The translations under genes and the position numbers were made by a program. Source: Methylomonas albis (lineage in GTDB: Bacteria; Pseudomonadota; Gammaproteobacteria; Methylococcales; Methylomonadaceae). Taken from it: a stretch of DNA of 64,000 nucleotides. This document shows positions 9,154-20,498 of this stretch, piece after piece (the first letter of the stretch is position 1; every line of letters begins with the position of its first letter). The notes below the pieces were generated by a model that was not told the origin of the DNA, searched no databases, and was given only the letters and a program-made list of their open reading frames with translations. The DNA is taken from the NCBI RefSeq assembly GCF_014850955.1, contig NZ_JACXSS010000001.1, positions 682,001-746,000 of the forward strand. The letters are read 5' to 3'.

Positions 9154-10576
9154 TGTAAAGCGCTAGGTACTGATTCGCGCTGTTTCGCCAGGAGAAATCC
9201 TTGACCATCGCGTTGTGCTGAATTTGCCGCCAGACCGGTTGATTGTGGAATAACACCAGGCTGCGTTTGATGGCTTCTATCAATGCTGCCGCCGAGGTAT
9301 CGTTAAACGAAATACCGCTGGCTGTGCCGTTGGCAATGCTTTCCGGCAACGCATCGACGACCGTGTCCGCCAAACCGCCGGTTTTTCTGACGATAGGTAT
9401 CGTGCCATAGCATTGGCTATACATCTGGTTTAAGCCGCAAGGTTCGAAGCGCGACGGCATCAGAAAAATGTCCGCACCGGCTTCGATTTGATGCGCCAAA
9501 CGCTCGTCATAGCCGATGGTGATGGAAACTCTTTCCGGGTAAAGGCGGGCAAATTCCTGTAAGCGGTATTCGATGCTTTTGTCGCCACTGCCCAGTAAGG
9601 CAAATTGCAAGGGTAGGGTGGTCATCTCCTGTAGGCAGCTCAATACCAGATCGATACCTTTTTGCTCGACAAGTCTGCCTATCAAACCAAACAGTGGAAT
9701 TTCCGGATCGACCGGTAAACCTAACTGTTGTTGCAAGGCGGCCTTATTGACTTGCTTGCCTTCTAGCGTGTCAGCACTGAAGGGTTGGGCTATATAGTCA
9801 TCATTGGCAGGATTCCAAACCGCAATGTCGATGCCGTTCAGAATGCCGCGCAGATGATTTTGTTTGTGCGCCAATAGGCCTTCTAATCCATAGCCGAACT
9901 CCGCTGTCTGGATTTCCTGAGCATAAGTGGGGCTCACTGTGGTAATGCGATCTGAATAACTCAGACCACCCTTGATAAACGACAGCATGCCGTGGAATTC
10001 CAGACCGTCCGGATGCAGCAATTGTCCTGGCAGATTCAATTGGGCGTAGGTGTTGCCAGGGAATAGGCCTTGGTAAGCCATATTATGGATGGTGAAAATT
10101 GTCGCAGGCGGATTGGGCTCCAGGGACAGCAAAGCCGGCACCAAACCGGTTTGCCAGTCATTGCAATGCACGATGTCGGCGTACCAATTTAGATAAGCCC
10201 GGTTGGTCGCCACTTCCACGATAATGCGGCAGAACAGCGCAAATCGTTCGCCGATATTCGGCCAGGGGCGGCCGGATTCATCAAGATACGGGTTGCCGGG
10301 AAAATTGAAGAACGGCGGATAATCCACCAGCCAGACTATGACGTCGCTGTCCGGTAGGCGGGTTTCCAATAGATTCACGTCGCAATTATTGACGCGTATG
10401 GTGCATAGGTAGCGACCGGGCTCACAGTTCTTGATGCCCTGGTAATTAGGCATGATGATGCGCACGTCCTGGCCTAATTCGGCCAGGGCTAAAGGCAGGC
10501 TGCCGGCGACATCCGCCAGGCCGCCGGTTTTGATCAAGGGATGGGTTTCGCTGCTCGCGAACAGAATTTTTTTCAT
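9143..10576 (-). CDS. glgA: Glycogen synthase (ADP-glucose)
   Basis: A 477-residue GT5 glycogen synthase that transfers glucose from ADP-glucose to the non-reducing ends of alpha-1,4-glucan. The ADP-glucose loop KTGGLADV begins at Lys16. The C-terminal half has the GT-B signature, with FLMPSRFEPCGLNQMYSQ and the second RKTGGLADTV loop. Length is normal for the family. It follows glgB by 12 bp and overlaps the secretin-like gene. The partner enzymes GlgC, GH57 and MalQ lie on the divergent transcript. Confidence 0.97.
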   Translation of the reverse strand: MKKILFASSETHPLIKTGGLADVAGSLPLALAELGQDVRIIMPNYQGIKNCEPGRYLCTIRVNNCDVNLLETRLPDSDVIVWLVDYPPFFNFPGNPYLDESGRPWPNIGERFALFCRIIVEVATNRAYLNWYADIVHCNDWQTGLVPALLSLEPNPPATIFTIHNMAYQGLFPGNTYAQLNLPGQLLHPDGLEFHGMLSFIKGGLSYSDRITTVSPTYAQEIQTAEFGYGLEGLLAHKQNHLRGILNGIDIAVWNPANDDYIAQPFSADTLEGKQVNKAALQQQLGLPVDPEIPLFGLIGRLVEQKGIDLVLSCLQEMTTLPLQFALLGSGDKSIEYRLQEFARLYPERVSITIGYDERLAHQIEAGADIFLMPSRFEPCGLNQMYSQCYGTIPIVRKTGGLADTVVDALPESIANGTASGISFNDTSAAALIEAIKRSLVLFHNQPVWRQIQHNAMVKDFSWRNSANQYLALYNEI

Positions 10577-10588
10577 GACGATTAAAAA

Positions 10589-12769
10589 CTACATTTTCAA
10601 AATAATGCCGGCCAGGGGCGGCAAGGTGACGGAAATGGAGTGGTCTTGATTCATCCACGGTTGCGGTTCGGACAGCACTGCGCCGTTGCCGGTGTTGCTG
10701 CCATCGTAATACTCCGAATCCGAGTTGAAAATTTCGTAGTAAGTGCCGGGATTGGGCACACCGATCCGATAACTTTCGCGTGGCACCGGAGTGAAGTTCA
10801 GAATCACGATCAGATCTTCATGCGCCGATTTGCGTCGGTAGCTGATGATCGATTGCTGATAGTCGTGGCAATCGATCCATTCGAAACCGTGGTGATCGAA
10901 ATCGTAGCGGTACAGCGCTGCGTGGCTGGAATAGAGTTTATTCAAATCCTTAACCAGGGTTTGCAGGCCTTTGTGATGCGGATAATCCAAAACGTACCAA
11001 TCCAAGGTGCGGTTGCAACTCCACTCGGTGCCTTGGCCAAATTCACAGCCCATAAACAACAGTTTCTTACCCGGATAGGTAAACATCATCGTGTACAGCA
11101 AGCGCAGATTGGCAAAACGTTGCCATTCGTCGCCAGGCATTTTATTCAACATCGAGCCTTTGCCGTGTACCACTTCGTCGTGCGAAAACGGCAGTACGAA
11201 GTTTTCGGTAAACGCATACAACAGGCCGAAGGTCAGCGAATCGTGATGGTAGGAGCGATGAATGGGTTGCTCCTGCATGTAATGCAGAATGTCGTGCATC
11301 CAACCCATATTCCACTTCATCGAGAAACCCAAGCCGCCGGTCCAGGTCGGGCGGGTCACTTGCGGCCAGGAAGTGGATTCTTCGGCCATGATCACGGTGC
11401 CGGGATGTTGCTCGTGGGTGACGGTATTCATATGGCGCAGGAAGTCGATGGCTTCCAGGTTTTCGTTGCCGCCGTACATATTCGGGATCCAGTCGTTGGC
11501 GTCGCGGGAATAATCCAGATACAACATCGACGCCACCGCATCGACACGCAGACCGTCAAGATGGAATTCCTCCAGCCAGAAGAAGGCGCTGGACAGCAGG
11601 AAGTTTTTGACTTCATTGCGGCTGTAGTTGTAAATCAGTGTGCCCCAGTCACGGTGTTCGCCTTTGCGCGGGTCTTCGTGTTCGTAAAGCGGCGTACCGT
11701 CGAAACGGCCCAGTGCGAAACTGTCTTTGGGGAAATGGGCTGGGACCCAGTCCAAAATCACGCCGATGTTGTTCTGATGGCAATGGTCGACGAAATAGCG
11801 GAAATCATCCGGTGTGCCGTGACGGCTGGTAGGCGCAAAATAACCGGTGGTTTGGTAGCCCCAGGAGATGTCCAGCGGGTGTTCGGTAACCGGTAATAAC
11901 TCGATGTGGGTAAAGCCTAACTCTTTGACGTAATCGACCAATTGCTCGGCCAGTTCCCGGTAGTTCAGGAAGTTGCCGCGATGATCGCGTCGCCAGGAGC
12001 CCAGATGCACTTCATAGATTGACATCGGCTGATGTAGCCAGTCGTGTTGTGGACGCTGATCCATCCAGCTGCCGTCTTGCCAAGTATAGCTGTCTTCGGC
12101 AGTGACGATCGCCGCAGTTTGCGGACGGAATTCGAATTGCTGGCCGTAAGGATCGGTTTTTACCAACAGTTGGCCGGTGTGGCGATTCAGAATCTCAAAC
12201 TTGTATAGGCAGCCGACAGACAAGCCGGGAATGAAAATTTCCCAGATACCGCTGCTGCCCAAGCTACGCATCGGATGGCAGCGACCATCCCAACGATTGA
12301 ATTCGCCGACCACGCTAACCCGCTGTGCATTAGGCGCCCAGACCGCGAAATGCACGCCGGGAACATCGGCTACGCTGTGTAGATGCGCGCCGAGCTTTTG
12401 ATAGATGTGCCAATGCCGGCCTTCCGCGAACAGATGCTGGTCGAACTCGGGTAGTACCGGGCCGAAGCAGTATGGGTCATACTGTTGATGATCATGTCCG
12501 TCCTTATCCGTCCAAAACAATTGGTAATGCTCGGCGATCGATGTCTTGCCGGGGTGATGTTCGAAAAAATCGGTGTCGGGAATACGAGAAAATTCAGGGC
12601 CTTTGGGGCTATTGATTCGCACGGTTTCCGCATAGGGCAAATACACTCTGATGGCATTATCGCTGCCTTGGCCATGACGGCCCAGCACGCCGAAAGGATC
12701 GTGATGCTTTGCTTCGGTGAGTTTTAATAGTTCTGAATCAAGCGTGTTGGATTTGCTTGGCTTGTTCAT
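10589..12769 (-). CDS. glgB: 1,4-alpha-glucan branching enzyme
   Basis: A 726-residue GH13 branching enzyme that makes alpha-1,6 branches. It has an N-terminal CBM48-like and N1 region (about 1-220), then the (beta/alpha)8 catalytic barrel. The conserved region [13 protein letters not shown] carries the nucleophile Asp. The acid/base Glu is in [10 protein letters not shown], and the transition-state Asp in [14 protein letters not shown]. The C-terminal all-beta domain ends at [11 protein letters not shown]. Full length relative to E. coli GlgB. It is first in the leftward glg operon and divergent from glgC. Confidence 0.97.
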   Translation of the reverse strand: MNKPSKSNTLDSELLKLTEAKHHDPFGVLGRHGQGSDNAIRVYLPYAETVRINSPKGPEFSRIPDTDFFEHHPGKTSIAEHYQLFWTDKDGHDHQQYDPYCFGPVLPEFDQHLFAEGRHWHIYQKLGAHLHSVADVPGVHFAVWAPNAQRVSVVGEFNRWDGRCHPMRSLGSSGIWEIFIPGLSVGCLYKFEILNRHTGQLLVKTDPYGQQFEFRPQTAAIVTAEDSYTWQDGSWMDQRPQHDWLHQPMSIYEVHLGSWRRDHRGNFLNYRELAEQLVDYVKELGFTHIELLPVTEHPLDISWGYQTTGYFAPTSRHGTPDDFRYFVDHCHQNNIGVILDWVPAHFPKDSFALGRFDGTPLYEHEDPRKGEHRDWGTLIYNYSRNEVKNFLLSSAFFWLEEFHLDGLRVDAVASMLYLDYSRDANDWIPNMYGGNENLEAIDFLRHMNTVTHEQHPGTVIMAEESTSWPQVTRPTWTGGLGFSMKWNMGWMHDILHYMQEQPIHRSYHHDSLTFGLLYAFTENFVLPFSHDEVVHGKGSMLNKMPGDEWQRFANLRLLYTMMFTYPGKKLLFMGCEFGQGTEWSCNRTLDWYVLDYPHHKGLQTLVKDLNKLYSSHAALYRYDFDHHGFEWIDCHDYQQSIISYRRKSAHEDLIVILNFTPVPRESYRIGVPNPGTYYEIFNSDSEYYDGSNTGNGAVLSEPQPWMNQDHSISVTLPPLAGIILKM

Positions 12770-12828
12770 TTTGCAATGCCTCAGTTATAGTTAGTTATCG
12801 GTTGGCAGGGATAGCAATTTTGGTAATG

Positions 12829-12935
12829 ACCGACATTTCAGCATCAAATCGCTTGAGTTTTTACTTTTCCGTGAAGAGTAACGATAATGGCTCTACGCGG
12901 CAAGTGGCAGGTCGAGAAATCTGTTAAATGTCGGT
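12829..12935. promoter_or_regulatory. Divergent glgB/glgC spacer with perfect 10-bp inverted repeat
   Basis: Within the 215-bp spacer between divergent glgB and glgC, ACCGACATTT at 12829-12838 is exactly inverted as AAATGTCGGT at 12926-12935. The arms are about 97 bp apart centre to centre, consistent with two operator half-sites bridged by one regulator controlling both transcripts. glgC has a good ribosome binding site (AAGAGGA, 6 bp before the ATG). Promoter hexamers are not clear by eye. Confidence 0.45.
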
Positions 12936-12984
12936 TGAAGTCGGATTTTGGCGGTACAGCTTATTTAATTGAAAGAGGATACAC

Positions 12985-14265
12985 ATGTCAGTCGTCGATA
13001 CACACCAAACGGAGAGACGGGTCAATGATTTAACCCGCAACACCATCGCCTTAATTCTGGCTGGCGGCCGCGGCTCGCGGCTGAAGGACATGACCGATTG
13101 GCGCGCTAAGCCGGCGGTACCGTTTGGTGGTAAATTCCGTATCATCGACTTTCCTCTGTCCAATTGTATTAATTCCGATATTCGTAAGATCGGCGTGCTG
13201 ACCCAGTACAAGGCTGACTCGCTGATCCGTCATATTCAGCAGGGCTGGGGGTTTTTGCGTGGCGAGTTTGGTGAATACGTCGATTTGATGCCGGCGCAAC
13301 AGCGACATGACGAAGACTCATGGTATCAAGGCACCGCCGATGCAATTTATCAAAACATCGACATCTTGCGGGCCCGTAATCCTGAGTTTGTATTGGTATT
13401 GGCCGGCGATCATATCTACAAAATGGACTATTCGGTGATGTTGGCCGATCACGTTGCCAACAAGGCGGATCTGACTATCGGTTGTATCGAAGTCTCGTTG
13501 GAAGATGCCAAAGCGTTCGGCGTAATGCACGTGGACGAAAACCGTCGGGTTAAGGCGTTTGTGGAAAAGCCTGAGAATCCACCGGTCATGCCGGGTCGCG
13601 AAAACACCGCGTTGGCCTCCATGGGCATTTATATTTTCAATGCCGGTTTCTTGTTCGAACAGTTGATTAAAGATGCCGATACCAAAGGCTCCAGCCGAGA
13701 TTTTGGTAAGGACATCATTCCGTCGGTAATTGAAAAATACCGAGTCAATGCGTACCCGTTCCTGGATTTGCAAAGCGGCCAACAAAGCTACTGGCGCGAT
13801 GTGGGAACCATAGACGCTTACTGGGCGGCCAATATGGAATTGGTGGGTGTCAAACCCGATATGAATCTTTACGACAACACTTGGCCGATCTGGACTTATC
13901 AAGCGCAAACGCCGCCAGCTAAATTTGTGTTCGACGATGACGATAGACGCGGTCAGGCTATCGACTCCATGGTCTCCGGTGGCTGTGTGATTTCCGGTGC
14001 CACGGTGCGTCACTCGCTGCTGTTTTCCATGGTGCGAGTCAATTCATTCAGCTCGGTGCAGGATTCTGTGGTACTGCCCGAAGTGAATATCGGTCGACAC
14101 TGCCGGATTACTAAAGCTATCATCGAAAAAGGTTGCCAAATACCGGAGGGTACCGTGATAGGCGAGGATAGGGCGGAAGACGAGAAGCGCTTTTATGTCA
14201 GCGAGGGTGGCGTGGTGTTGGTCACGTCCGATATGCTGGGACAAAGACGGAATTATGTCCGATAA
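12985..14265 (+). CDS. glgC: Glucose-1-phosphate adenylyltransferase
   Basis: A 426-residue ADP-glucose pyrophosphorylase making ADP-glucose from ATP and glucose-1-phosphate, the committed step of glycogen synthesis. The nucleotidyltransferase motif [16 protein letters not shown] lies near residue 28, followed by [17 protein letters not shown], which carries allosteric and substrate residues. The C-terminal left-handed beta-helix contains [14 protein letters not shown]. Length matches the E. coli type. The stop overlaps the start of the GH57 gene by 11 bp. Confidence 0.97.
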   Translation: MSVVDTHQTERRVNDLTRNTIALILAGGRGSRLKDMTDWRAKPAVPFGGKFRIIDFPLSNCINSDIRKIGVLTQYKADSLIRHIQQGWGFLRGEFGEYVDLMPAQQRHDEDSWYQGTADAIYQNIDILRARNPEFVLVLAGDHIYKMDYSVMLADHVANKADLTIGCIEVSLEDAKAFGVMHVDENRRVKAFVEKPENPPVMPGRENTALASMGIYIFNAGFLFEQLIKDADTKGSSRDFGKDIIPSVIEKYRVNAYPFLDLQSGQQSYWRDVGTIDAYWAANMELVGVKPDMNLYDNTWPIWTYQAQTPPAKFVFDDDDRRGQAIDSMVSGGCVISGATVRHSLLFSMVRVNSFSSVQDSVVLPEVNIGRHCRITKAIIEKGCQIPEGTVIGEDRAEDEKRFYVSEGGVVLVTSDMLGQRRNYVR

Positions 14266-15946
14266 AAAGCTTAAGCTGGTGCTGTGCTGGCACATGCACC
14301 AGCCGGAGTACCGCGACATGCACAGCGGCGAATTCAAGCTGCCTTGGACCTATCTGCATGTAATCAAGGATTATGTGGATATGGTCGCGCACCTGGAAGC
14401 CACTCCGGCTGCGAAAGCGGTGGTGAATTTTGCGCCTATCCTACTAGAGCAGATTGAAGATTATTCCAATCAGGTCAGCGGCTATTTACACGACCGAATA
14501 GCCATTAAAGATCCCTTGCTGGCTGCTTTGGTCGAGCCTTCCGTCTCTGCCGATCCGGAGAAACGCTTAAAGTTGTTGCGCGATTGCCGGAAAGCCAATC
14601 GCGAACGGCAGATTGAACGCTATCCGGCTTTCCGTAAATTAATCGATATGGCGGATTGGATTGAAGCGCACCAGGATTCACTCAATTACCTGAATGCGCA
14701 ATTTATTTCCGACATTTTGGTCTGGTATCACTTGGTCTGGATGGGCGAGACGGTCAAGCTCAACGATAACCGCGTCAAACGCTTAATCGAAAAGGGCAGC
14801 GGCTTTAGTCTGCATGATAGGATAGAGATTGTTGAAATTATCCGCGATCTGTTATCCAAAGTCATATACCGGTATAAAGCCTTGGCCAGAAAAGGTCGCG
14901 TCGAACTCTCGGTGACGCCTTATGCGCATCCGATCATGCCCTTAATGCTTGAGATAGACAGTGCCCGCGAAGCAATGCCGGGCGTAACCTTGCCTGCGAT
15001 TACCCATTACCCCGGCGGTGACGAACGGGTGCGTTGGCATTTACAAAAAGGCTTGGCGACTTTTCGGCATTTTTTCGGTTTCGAACCGCAAGGTTGTTGG
15101 CCGTCCGAAGGCAGTATCAGTCAGCGGACCCTGGAAGTGTTATCTGATTTTGGTTTCAAATGGGCGGCTAGCGGCGGCAATGTTTTGCATAACAGCATCC
15201 GTGCCTGCGGGATAGGCGAAGCGGTCGGAGTGCATCGGCCGTTTAAGCTAGGTAGTGCTGAGATAGCCTGCTTCTTTCGCGACGATGGTTTGTCGGATTT
15301 AATCGGATTCGAATATTCAAAATGGCATGCTGACGATGCGGTGGCTGATCTTATTCAGCACTTGGAAAATATCGCCGATTACGAAAAGCAAACTCCGCTG
15401 GTTTCGATCATTATGGACGGCGAAAATGCATGGGAATATTTTCCGGATAACGGGTATTATTTTCTCAGTGCGCTGTATCAGCGGCTTAGCGAACACCCGC
15501 GCATCGAACTAACCACCTTTTCCGAGTATCTGGATAGCCCTACTTCTCAGGCTGGTGTGTTGCCCAAATTAGTCGCGGGTAGTTGGGTGTATGGTACCTT
15601 TTCGACCTGGATTGGCGATGCCGACAAAAACTGCGGATGGGATATGCTGGGAGATGTGAAAATCGCCTTCGATAAAGCCGTCGCCAACGGCAAGCTTTCG
15701 GAGCAGCAACTGGCAGTAGCACAGGTGCAATTGGGGGTCTGCGAAGGTTCGGATTGGTTTTGGTGGTTTGGCGATTATAATCCCGGCGACGCGGTCAGCG
15801 ACTTTGAAAAACAGTATCGGCTTAACTTGAGCAATCTATATCGATTGCTGGGTGAAGAACCACCACCGTATTTAGCCTTGTCGTTCACGCAAGGCAGCGG
15901 TAGTCCGGCGATGGGTGGCGCAATGCGGCGTGGAAATCAAATATAA
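14255..15946 (+). CDS. Glycoside hydrolase family 57 alpha-glucan enzyme
   Basis: A 563-residue GH57 protein (amylase, 4-alpha-glucanotransferase or branching type). The [10 protein letters not shown] opening is the family hallmark. The predicted nucleophile Glu is in [10 protein letters not shown] and the general acid Asp in [14 protein letters not shown] start it at the ATG at 14255, which overlaps glgC by 11 bp. An in-frame upstream start at 14195 lies inside glgC and is unlikely. The C-terminal part includes a domain seen in GH57 proteins of glycogen operons. It probably trims or remodels glycogen; the exact reaction cannot be read from sequence. Confidence 0.92.
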   Translation: MSDKKLKLVLCWHMHQPEYRDMHSGEFKLPWTYLHVIKDYVDMVAHLEATPAAKAVVNFAPILLEQIEDYSNQVSGYLHDRIAIKDPLLAALVEPSVSADPEKRLKLLRDCRKANRERQIERYPAFRKLIDMADWIEAHQDSLNYLNAQFISDILVWYHLVWMGETVKLNDNRVKRLIEKGSGFSLHDRIEIVEIIRDLLSKVIYRYKALARKGRVELSVTPYAHPIMPLMLEIDSAREAMPGVTLPAITHYPGGDERVRWHLQKGLATFRHFFGFEPQGCWPSEGSISQRTLEVLSDFGFKWAASGGNVLHNSIRACGIGEAVGVHRPFKLGSAEIACFFRDDGLSDLIGFEYSKWHADDAVADLIQHLENIADYEKQTPLVSIIMDGENAWEYFPDNGYYFLSALYQRLSEHPRIELTTFSEYLDSPTSQAGVLPKLVAGSWVYGTFSTWIGDADKNCGWDMLGDVKIAFDKAVANGKLSEQQLAVAQVQLGVCEGSDWFWWFGDYNPGDAVSDFEKQYRLNLSNLYRLLGEEPPPYLALSFTQGSGSPAMGGAMRRGNQI

Positions 15947-15964
15947 ATAAACGGAACAAACAAC

Positions 15965-17437
15965 ATGGGTGCTCTCTTGGATAAACGCCGCGCAGGTGTT
16001 TTGCTACACATAACATCGTTGCCGGGCCGTGGAGAGTGTGGCGATTTAGGTAAGGAAGCCTTCAATTTTGTTAATTTTCTGCACGATATAGGCGCCACAG
16101 TCTGGCAGACTTTGCCGCTGGGTATGACGCATGGGGACGGTTCGCCTTACCAGTGTTTGTCGGCGCATGCCGGCAATCCTGCCTTGATTAACATCCAATG
16201 GCTGGCCGATAAGGGTTGGCTACAATCGACGGATCGCTGCGGCGATTGTCATACCAATGCCGAATACACCAAAAGTTGTTTGGTAACCAAAGCGTTTTAT
16301 GGCTTTCAAAGCTTGGCTGATGCGGAACAGCAACACGATTTTAAACAGTTTTGCGTGGAAAAGGCCGATTGGCTGGATGACTTTGCCTTGTTCATCGCCT
16401 TGCGTAATGTGTTTGGTCATAAAAGTTGGAATCAATGGCCGGATGCGCTAAAGCAAAGAGAGCCGAACGCACTGAACGAATCGAAGCAGTTGCTGAAAGC
16501 TGTGATCGAAACCATCAAATTTGAGCAATATGTGTTTTTCCGGCAATGGCATGAATTGAAAGACTACGCCGCCAAGCATGGCGTGCTGATGTTTGGCGAC
16601 ATTCCGATCTTTGTGTCGTACGACAGTGCCGATGTTTGGGCGAACCGGGCCGTGTTCAAACTTAATGATTTGGGGGAAATGGATGTGGTGGCCGGCGTGC
16701 CGCCCGATTATTTTTCCGAGAACGGCCAGCGTTGGGGTAACCCGCACTACGATTGGGATTATTTGCAGAAAACCGGCTTCACATGGTGGTTGGATAGGAT
16801 TAAATCCCAGTACGAAATGTTCGATATTTTACGTATCGATCATTTTCGCGGCTTGGAGGCGGCGTGGGAGATTCCGGCGAGCGAGCATACGGCAATCAAT
16901 GGCTGTTGGGTTAAAGCGCCGGGTGCCGAATTGCTGGCGTCCATTCAGGAGCAATTTGCCTCTTTATCCTTGGTGGCTGAGGATTTGGGCATTATCACCG
17001 AAGAAGTGGAAGTCTTGCGCGACAGTTTCGATTTGCCAGGCATGAAGATCTTGCAGTTCGCTTTCGGCGACGACAGCCGCAATCCCTATTTGCCGTGCAA
17101 TTATCAGAAAAACAGTGTGGTCTACACCGGTACCCACGACAACGATACCACGCTGGGTTGGTTCGAGGGGCTAAACGACGGCGAGAAACAGCGTATATAT
17201 GATTATCTTGGCTGGTCTAGCTTACCCATGCCCAGCGCCTTGATTCATGCCGCGTTCGGGTCTGTTGCCAATCTGGCGGTGATTCCGATGCAGGATATTT
17301 TGAAGCTGGGCTCACCCGACCGGATGAACACGCCAGGCACCACTGAAGGAAATTGGCGCTGGCGGTTCGAATGGTCGCAGTTAACCGATGATAAAGCCGG
17401 GCATTTCGCCCATTTGGTTAGACTGTTCGGGCGCTAG
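15965..17437 (+). CDS. malQ: 4-alpha-glucanotransferase (amylomaltase)
   Basis: A 490-residue GH77 enzyme that disproportionates malto-oligosaccharides. The nucleophile region FDILRIDHFRGLEAAW, the general acid in SLVAEDLGIITEEV and the VYTGTHDNDTTLGWF motif are all present. The bacterial/plant short form is the right length. It is third in the rightward glg transcript, 18 bp after GH57. The convergent xoxJ gene ends only 15 bp away. Confidence 0.96.
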   Translation: MGALLDKRRAGVLLHITSLPGRGECGDLGKEAFNFVNFLHDIGATVWQTLPLGMTHGDGSPYQCLSAHAGNPALINIQWLADKGWLQSTDRCGDCHTNAEYTKSCLVTKAFYGFQSLADAEQQHDFKQFCVEKADWLDDFALFIALRNVFGHKSWNQWPDALKQREPNALNESKQLLKAVIETIKFEQYVFFRQWHELKDYAAKHGVLMFGDIPIFVSYDSADVWANRAVFKLNDLGEMDVVAGVPPDYFSENGQRWGNPHYDWDYLQKTGFTWWLDRIKSQYEMFDILRIDHFRGLEAAWEIPASEHTAINGCWVKAPGAELLASIQEQFASLSLVAEDLGIITEEVEVLRDSFDLPGMKILQFAFGDDSRNPYLPCNYQKNSVVYTGTHDNDTTLGWFEGLNDGEKQRIYDYLGWSSLPMPSALIHAAFGSVANLAVIPMQDILKLGSPDRMNTPGTTEGNWRWRFEWSQLTDDKAGHFAHLVRLFGR

Positions 17438-17452
17438 ACCTTAAAGGGCATT

Positions 17453-18310
17453 TCAATCGTCGTCTTTTTTGCCGGTGTCTGCGGGGATCGGCAATACAGC
17501 GATGTCGTAACTTGCGATGATGGCTTGGATTTTGTCCAGGTTTTTGTCGATCAATTCATTTAGTTGTTGCTTGCGTTTGTTGTCGCCTTGACGCAAGCCC
17601 ATCGCTATCGAAAAATCAAACTTCAAGCCAGGCGATGATTGCATGGGTATCGCAATATAGCTGCCTTTGGGAGCTTGCGACTGCACATACGCGGCCATTG
17701 GTCCCCACAAAATTACCATGTCTATTTTTTTTGCGCGTAAGTCTTTCTCGATTTGCATGGCGGTGTTGTGCTCGCTATCGCCCGTCATGCTTTGATAGGG
17801 AACGCCCTGTTCCAGTAAGCCGCTTTTCTGCAACCATTCGGTGCCTGGTCCACGGTCGAACATTGCTATTTTCAGCTTTTCCTGTCTGTCCAAGGGTAGG
17901 TTGGCTAATTGCGCGCTGTCTTTAATGTCGTCCCAGCCGCGGCCTTTGGCAATTAGTAGTACATAGGTCGAATGGAAGTAAGGTTTACTGGTGTCGGTAA
18001 GATCGTAACCGGCCGGTACACCCATAACTACATCGCATTTAAAACCTTCGCCGTTATCGCTCTCGGCTTTCAACGTATTACGGATAAAGCCGATTCTTTC
18101 CGGCAGCCAGGTATATTCCAGTTCCTGTCCTAATTGCTCGGCAAATAGGGCTGCGATTTTGTTTTCGTAGCCGGTTTGGTCTTTAGTTGAATAGGGCGGG
18201 TTTAACGGATCGGCGCAAACCCGGAATTTGTCTTGGGCATTCACGGAAATAGTGGATACAGCCAAGGTCGCCGTCATTATCAGTCTTGCGGCGGTTGAGG
18301 ATATTTTCAT
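17453..18310 (-). CDS. xoxJ: MxaJ/XoxJ-type periplasmic protein associated with PQQ methanol dehydrogenase
   Basis: A 285-residue exported protein with signal peptide (about 1-25). The mature start KFRVCADPLNPPYS is the mark of the quinoprotein-dehydrogenase-associated SBP family (MxaJ/XoxJ). Family knowledge suggests it helps assemble or activate the lanthanide methanol dehydrogenase in the periplasm rather than import a solute. It is immediately downstream of xoxF on the same strand, but a strong terminator sits between them. It is therefore expressed by readthrough or from its own promoter. No xoxG cytochrome gene is in the window. Confidence 0.9.
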   Translation of the reverse strand: MKISSTAARLIMTATLAVSTISVNAQDKFRVCADPLNPPYSTKDQTGYENKIAALFAEQLGQELEYTWLPERIGFIRNTLKAESDNGEGFKCDVVMGVPAGYDLTDTSKPYFHSTYVLLIAKGRGWDDIKDSAQLANLPLDRQEKLKIAMFDRGPGTEWLQKSGLLEQGVPYQSMTGDSEHNTAMQIEKDLRAKKIDMVILWGPMAAYVQSQAPKGSYIAIPMQSSPGLKFDFSIAMGLRQGDNKRKQQLNELIDKNLDKIQAIIASYDIAVLPIPADTGKKDDD

Positions 18311-18341
18311 CGCAGTTTCCTTTTAGCTGGGGTCTATACGT

Positions 18342-18375
18342 AAAAAAGCCTTGGCCGATTACTCGGCCAAGGCTT
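18342..18375 (-). terminator. Strong rho-independent terminator after xoxF
   Basis: A 13-bp perfect stem (arms 18346-18358 and 18363-18375, core AAGCCTTGGCCGA) with a 4-nt loop. On the minus strand it is followed directly by a run of Ts (18347 down to 18342). It sits 29 bp beyond the xoxF stop and before xoxJ. Confidence 0.88.
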
Positions 18376-18403
18376 GCTTTACTGAAATCTAAGGAGTTAG
18401 ATC

Positions 18404-20257
18404 TTAGTTAGGCAGAGCAAACACAGTCAGTGTACCACCCAATTTGGTGTAAGAGCTTAAGCTTCTGTAAGCACCCACAGCGCCCAAACCTTCTGAGCTA
18501 GATGCTGATGTACCGTCGTCGATACCCGCTGCGATACCGATACCAGCCCAGCCACCGATACCTGACAGAACGCCAACGTATTGTTTGCCTTCAAATTCCC
18601 AGGTATTGACGTTACCGATGATGCCTGAGGGGGTTTTGAATTTGTACAATTCTTTACCGGTTTTAGCATCAACAGCTTTCAGATAGCCTTCCAGGGTGCC
18701 ATAGAATACTACGCCGCCAGCGGTAGCAACCGAACCTGACCATACAGAGAATTGCTCTTTGTTAGACCAAGCGATTTTGCCGGTTTTAGCGTCATAAGCA
18801 GTGAACTGACCCAAGTTGGTGGTGCCGTCTTTTTTACCGGTCAGCACGTCTGCGCCAGCGGGCATCATAGACAGCGTGGCACCTACATAAGGTTGGCCAG
18901 CAGTGTAGGATACTTCAAAAGGTTCGTACTCCATGCACAAATGGTTGCCTGAGATATAGAACAGGCCGGTTTGTGGAGAGTAAGAAACAGGTTGTTGGTT
19001 TTTGGAACCCAACGCCGCAGGGCAAGTGCCTACAGTGTTAACGTCTTCACCGTTGTGCTCTGTAGAAAACTCAGGCACTACTTCAGGACGGCCTGATTTC
19101 AGATCGACGTGAGAAGCCCAGTTGACAGATTTGTCGAATTTCTCAGCAACCAACAGTTCGCCGGTTTCACGATCCAAGGTGTAGCCAAAGCCGTTACGGT
19201 CGAAATGCACGATGGTTTTATGCATTTTGCCTTTGACTTCTTGGTCAACCAGAACGGTTTCGTTGATACCGTCATAGTCCCATTCGTCATGTGGTGTCAT
19301 TTGGTAAACCCATTTGACTTCACCGGTGTCAGCGTCACGAGCCCACAAAGACATAGACCATTTGTTGTCGCCTGGACGTTGTACAGGGTTCCAAGTAGAT
19401 GGGTTGCCTGAGCCGTAGTAAACCAGGTTCAATTTAGGATCGTAAGAGTACCAACCCCAGGTGGTGCCGCCGCCGATTTTCCATTGGTCGCCTTTCCAGG
19501 TGCTAGTGCCTGAGTCAGCGCCAACAGGCGTGACTTTGCCGTCTTGCCAAGTGGTGGATTTACCCGCTTTCAACAAGGTGTCTTTATCGGGACCCATGCT
19601 GTAGCCTTTCCAATCCAATTGGCCGGTACGGATGTTGTAGGCAGCCAAGAAGCCGCGAACACCGAATTCACCGCCGGAAATACCAGTGATGACTTTGTCT
19701 TTAACAACGATAGGTGCGTTGGTGTTGGTCATACCCAATTTAGGGTCGCCGTTTTGTACGCTCCATACACGTTTACCGGTTTTGGCATCCAGTGCAGTCA
19801 GAACGGTGTCTGATTGTTGCAGGAAGATTTTGCCATCGCCGTAAGCCAAACCACGGTTAACAGTATCGCAGCACATCACAGGGATGGTTACGTCAGCGTC
19901 CATGGTTGGAGTAAATTCCCAGATGACTGCTTTGGTTTTTTGGTCGATCGCGTAAACAGTGTTTGGGAACGGGGTGTGAATGAACATAACGCCGTTAACA
20001 ACTAAAGGACCGCCTTCATGACCACGCAAAACACCGGTAGAAAAAGACCAGGCAGGTTGCAGGCTTTTAACGTTTTGAGCGTTGATTTGCGACAGTTTGC
20101 TGTAACGAGTGCCGGCGTAGTCGCCGCCCCAGGTTGCCCAGTTAGCTGGGTCTTGTGTCAATTTTTCAACATCGCTGTTAGCGGTAGAGACAGTTGGTGC
20201 AGCAAGTAAAGTAGCTACAGTCGAAGCAAGCAGCCAGTTTTTTACAGGCTTCTTCAT
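18404..20257 (-). CDS. xoxF: Lanthanide-dependent PQQ methanol dehydrogenase XoxF
   Basis: A 617-residue periplasmic quinoprotein oxidising methanol. The ATG at 20257 has a textbook ribosome binding site (AGGAGGA); a longer frame upstream is not needed. There is a signal peptide (about 1-26). The vicinal disulfide Cys129-Cys130 stacks on PQQ. The segment HDEWDYDG gives Asp327 plus the extra metal ligand Asp329, which is Ala in calcium-type MxaF, so this is the lanthanide (Xox) type. Glu197 and Asn285 are the other expected metal ligands. No mxaI or mxaG is nearby. A strong terminator follows. Together with xoxJ it makes up the C1-oxidation locus here. Confidence 0.96.
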   Translation of the reverse strand: MKKPVKNWLLASTVATLLAAPTVSTANSDVEKLTQDPANWATWGGDYAGTRYSKLSQINAQNVKSLQPAWSFSTGVLRGHEGGPLVVNGVMFIHTPFPNTVYAIDQKTKAVIWEFTPTMDADVTIPVMCCDTVNRGLAYGDGKIFLQQSDTVLTALDAKTGKRVWSVQNGDPKLGMTNTNAPIVVKDKVITGISGGEFGVRGFLAAYNIRTGQLDWKGYSMGPDKDTLLKAGKSTTWQDGKVTPVGADSGTSTWKGDQWKIGGGTTWGWYSYDPKLNLVYYGSGNPSTWNPVQRPGDNKWSMSLWARDADTGEVKWVYQMTPHDEWDYDGINETVLVDQEVKGKMHKTIVHFDRNGFGYTLDRETGELLVAEKFDKSVNWASHVDLKSGRPEVVPEFSTEHNGEDVNTVGTCPAALGSKNQQPVSYSPQTGLFYISGNHLCMEYEPFEVSYTAGQPYVGATLSMMPAGADVLTGKKDGTTNLGQFTAYDAKTGKIAWSNKEQFSVWSGSVATAGGVVFYGTLEGYLKAVDAKTGKELYKFKTPSGIIGNVNTWEFEGKQYVGVLSGIGGWAGIGIAAGIDDGTSASSSEGLGAVGAYRSLSSYTKLGGTLTVFALPN

Positions 20258-20498
20258 ATGTTTCCTCCTGGTAATCTGTTGATGAGACAGAGTACGGTTT
20301 TGTGTTGTTAAGACTAATATTAGTTTTAAAGCTCTGTTTGGATGACTGCTCTTTAGGGCTTGTTCGGTTATAGCCGAGCGCAGAGGGAGAGCCACACCAG
20401 GCGCGTAAATTGAAGGATTTTTTCCTAAAAGTCAACCGGAAAAACTCCGCAGGGATGGCGGTGAAACAATAATCTCAAGTCTTATAATGCCTTAGCAT
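20258..20498 (-). promoter_or_regulatory. xoxF 5' region
   Basis: A 241-bp spacer upstream of xoxF with no gene. A TTGACT hexamer on the minus strand (20435 to 20430) could be a -35 element, but no convincing -10 follows at 17 bp. The strong ribosome binding site is at about 20264-20270. XoxF expression in methanotrophs is usually lanthanide-controlled (family knowledge); no specific operator is recognisable here. Confidence 0.35.

Noticed and set aside
10640-11896. A 418-codon open frame on the plus strand
   Set aside because: It lies wholly antisense to glgB, which has all GH13 motifs; no family features and no ribosome binding site.
13318-14013. A 231-codon minus-strand frame
   Set aside because: Antisense to glgC, composition follows the complement of real codons.
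18404-20257. MxaF (calcium-type methanol dehydrogenase)
   Set aside because: The HDEWDYDG motif carries the extra Asp329 of lanthanide enzymes, and no mxaG or mxaI is near.
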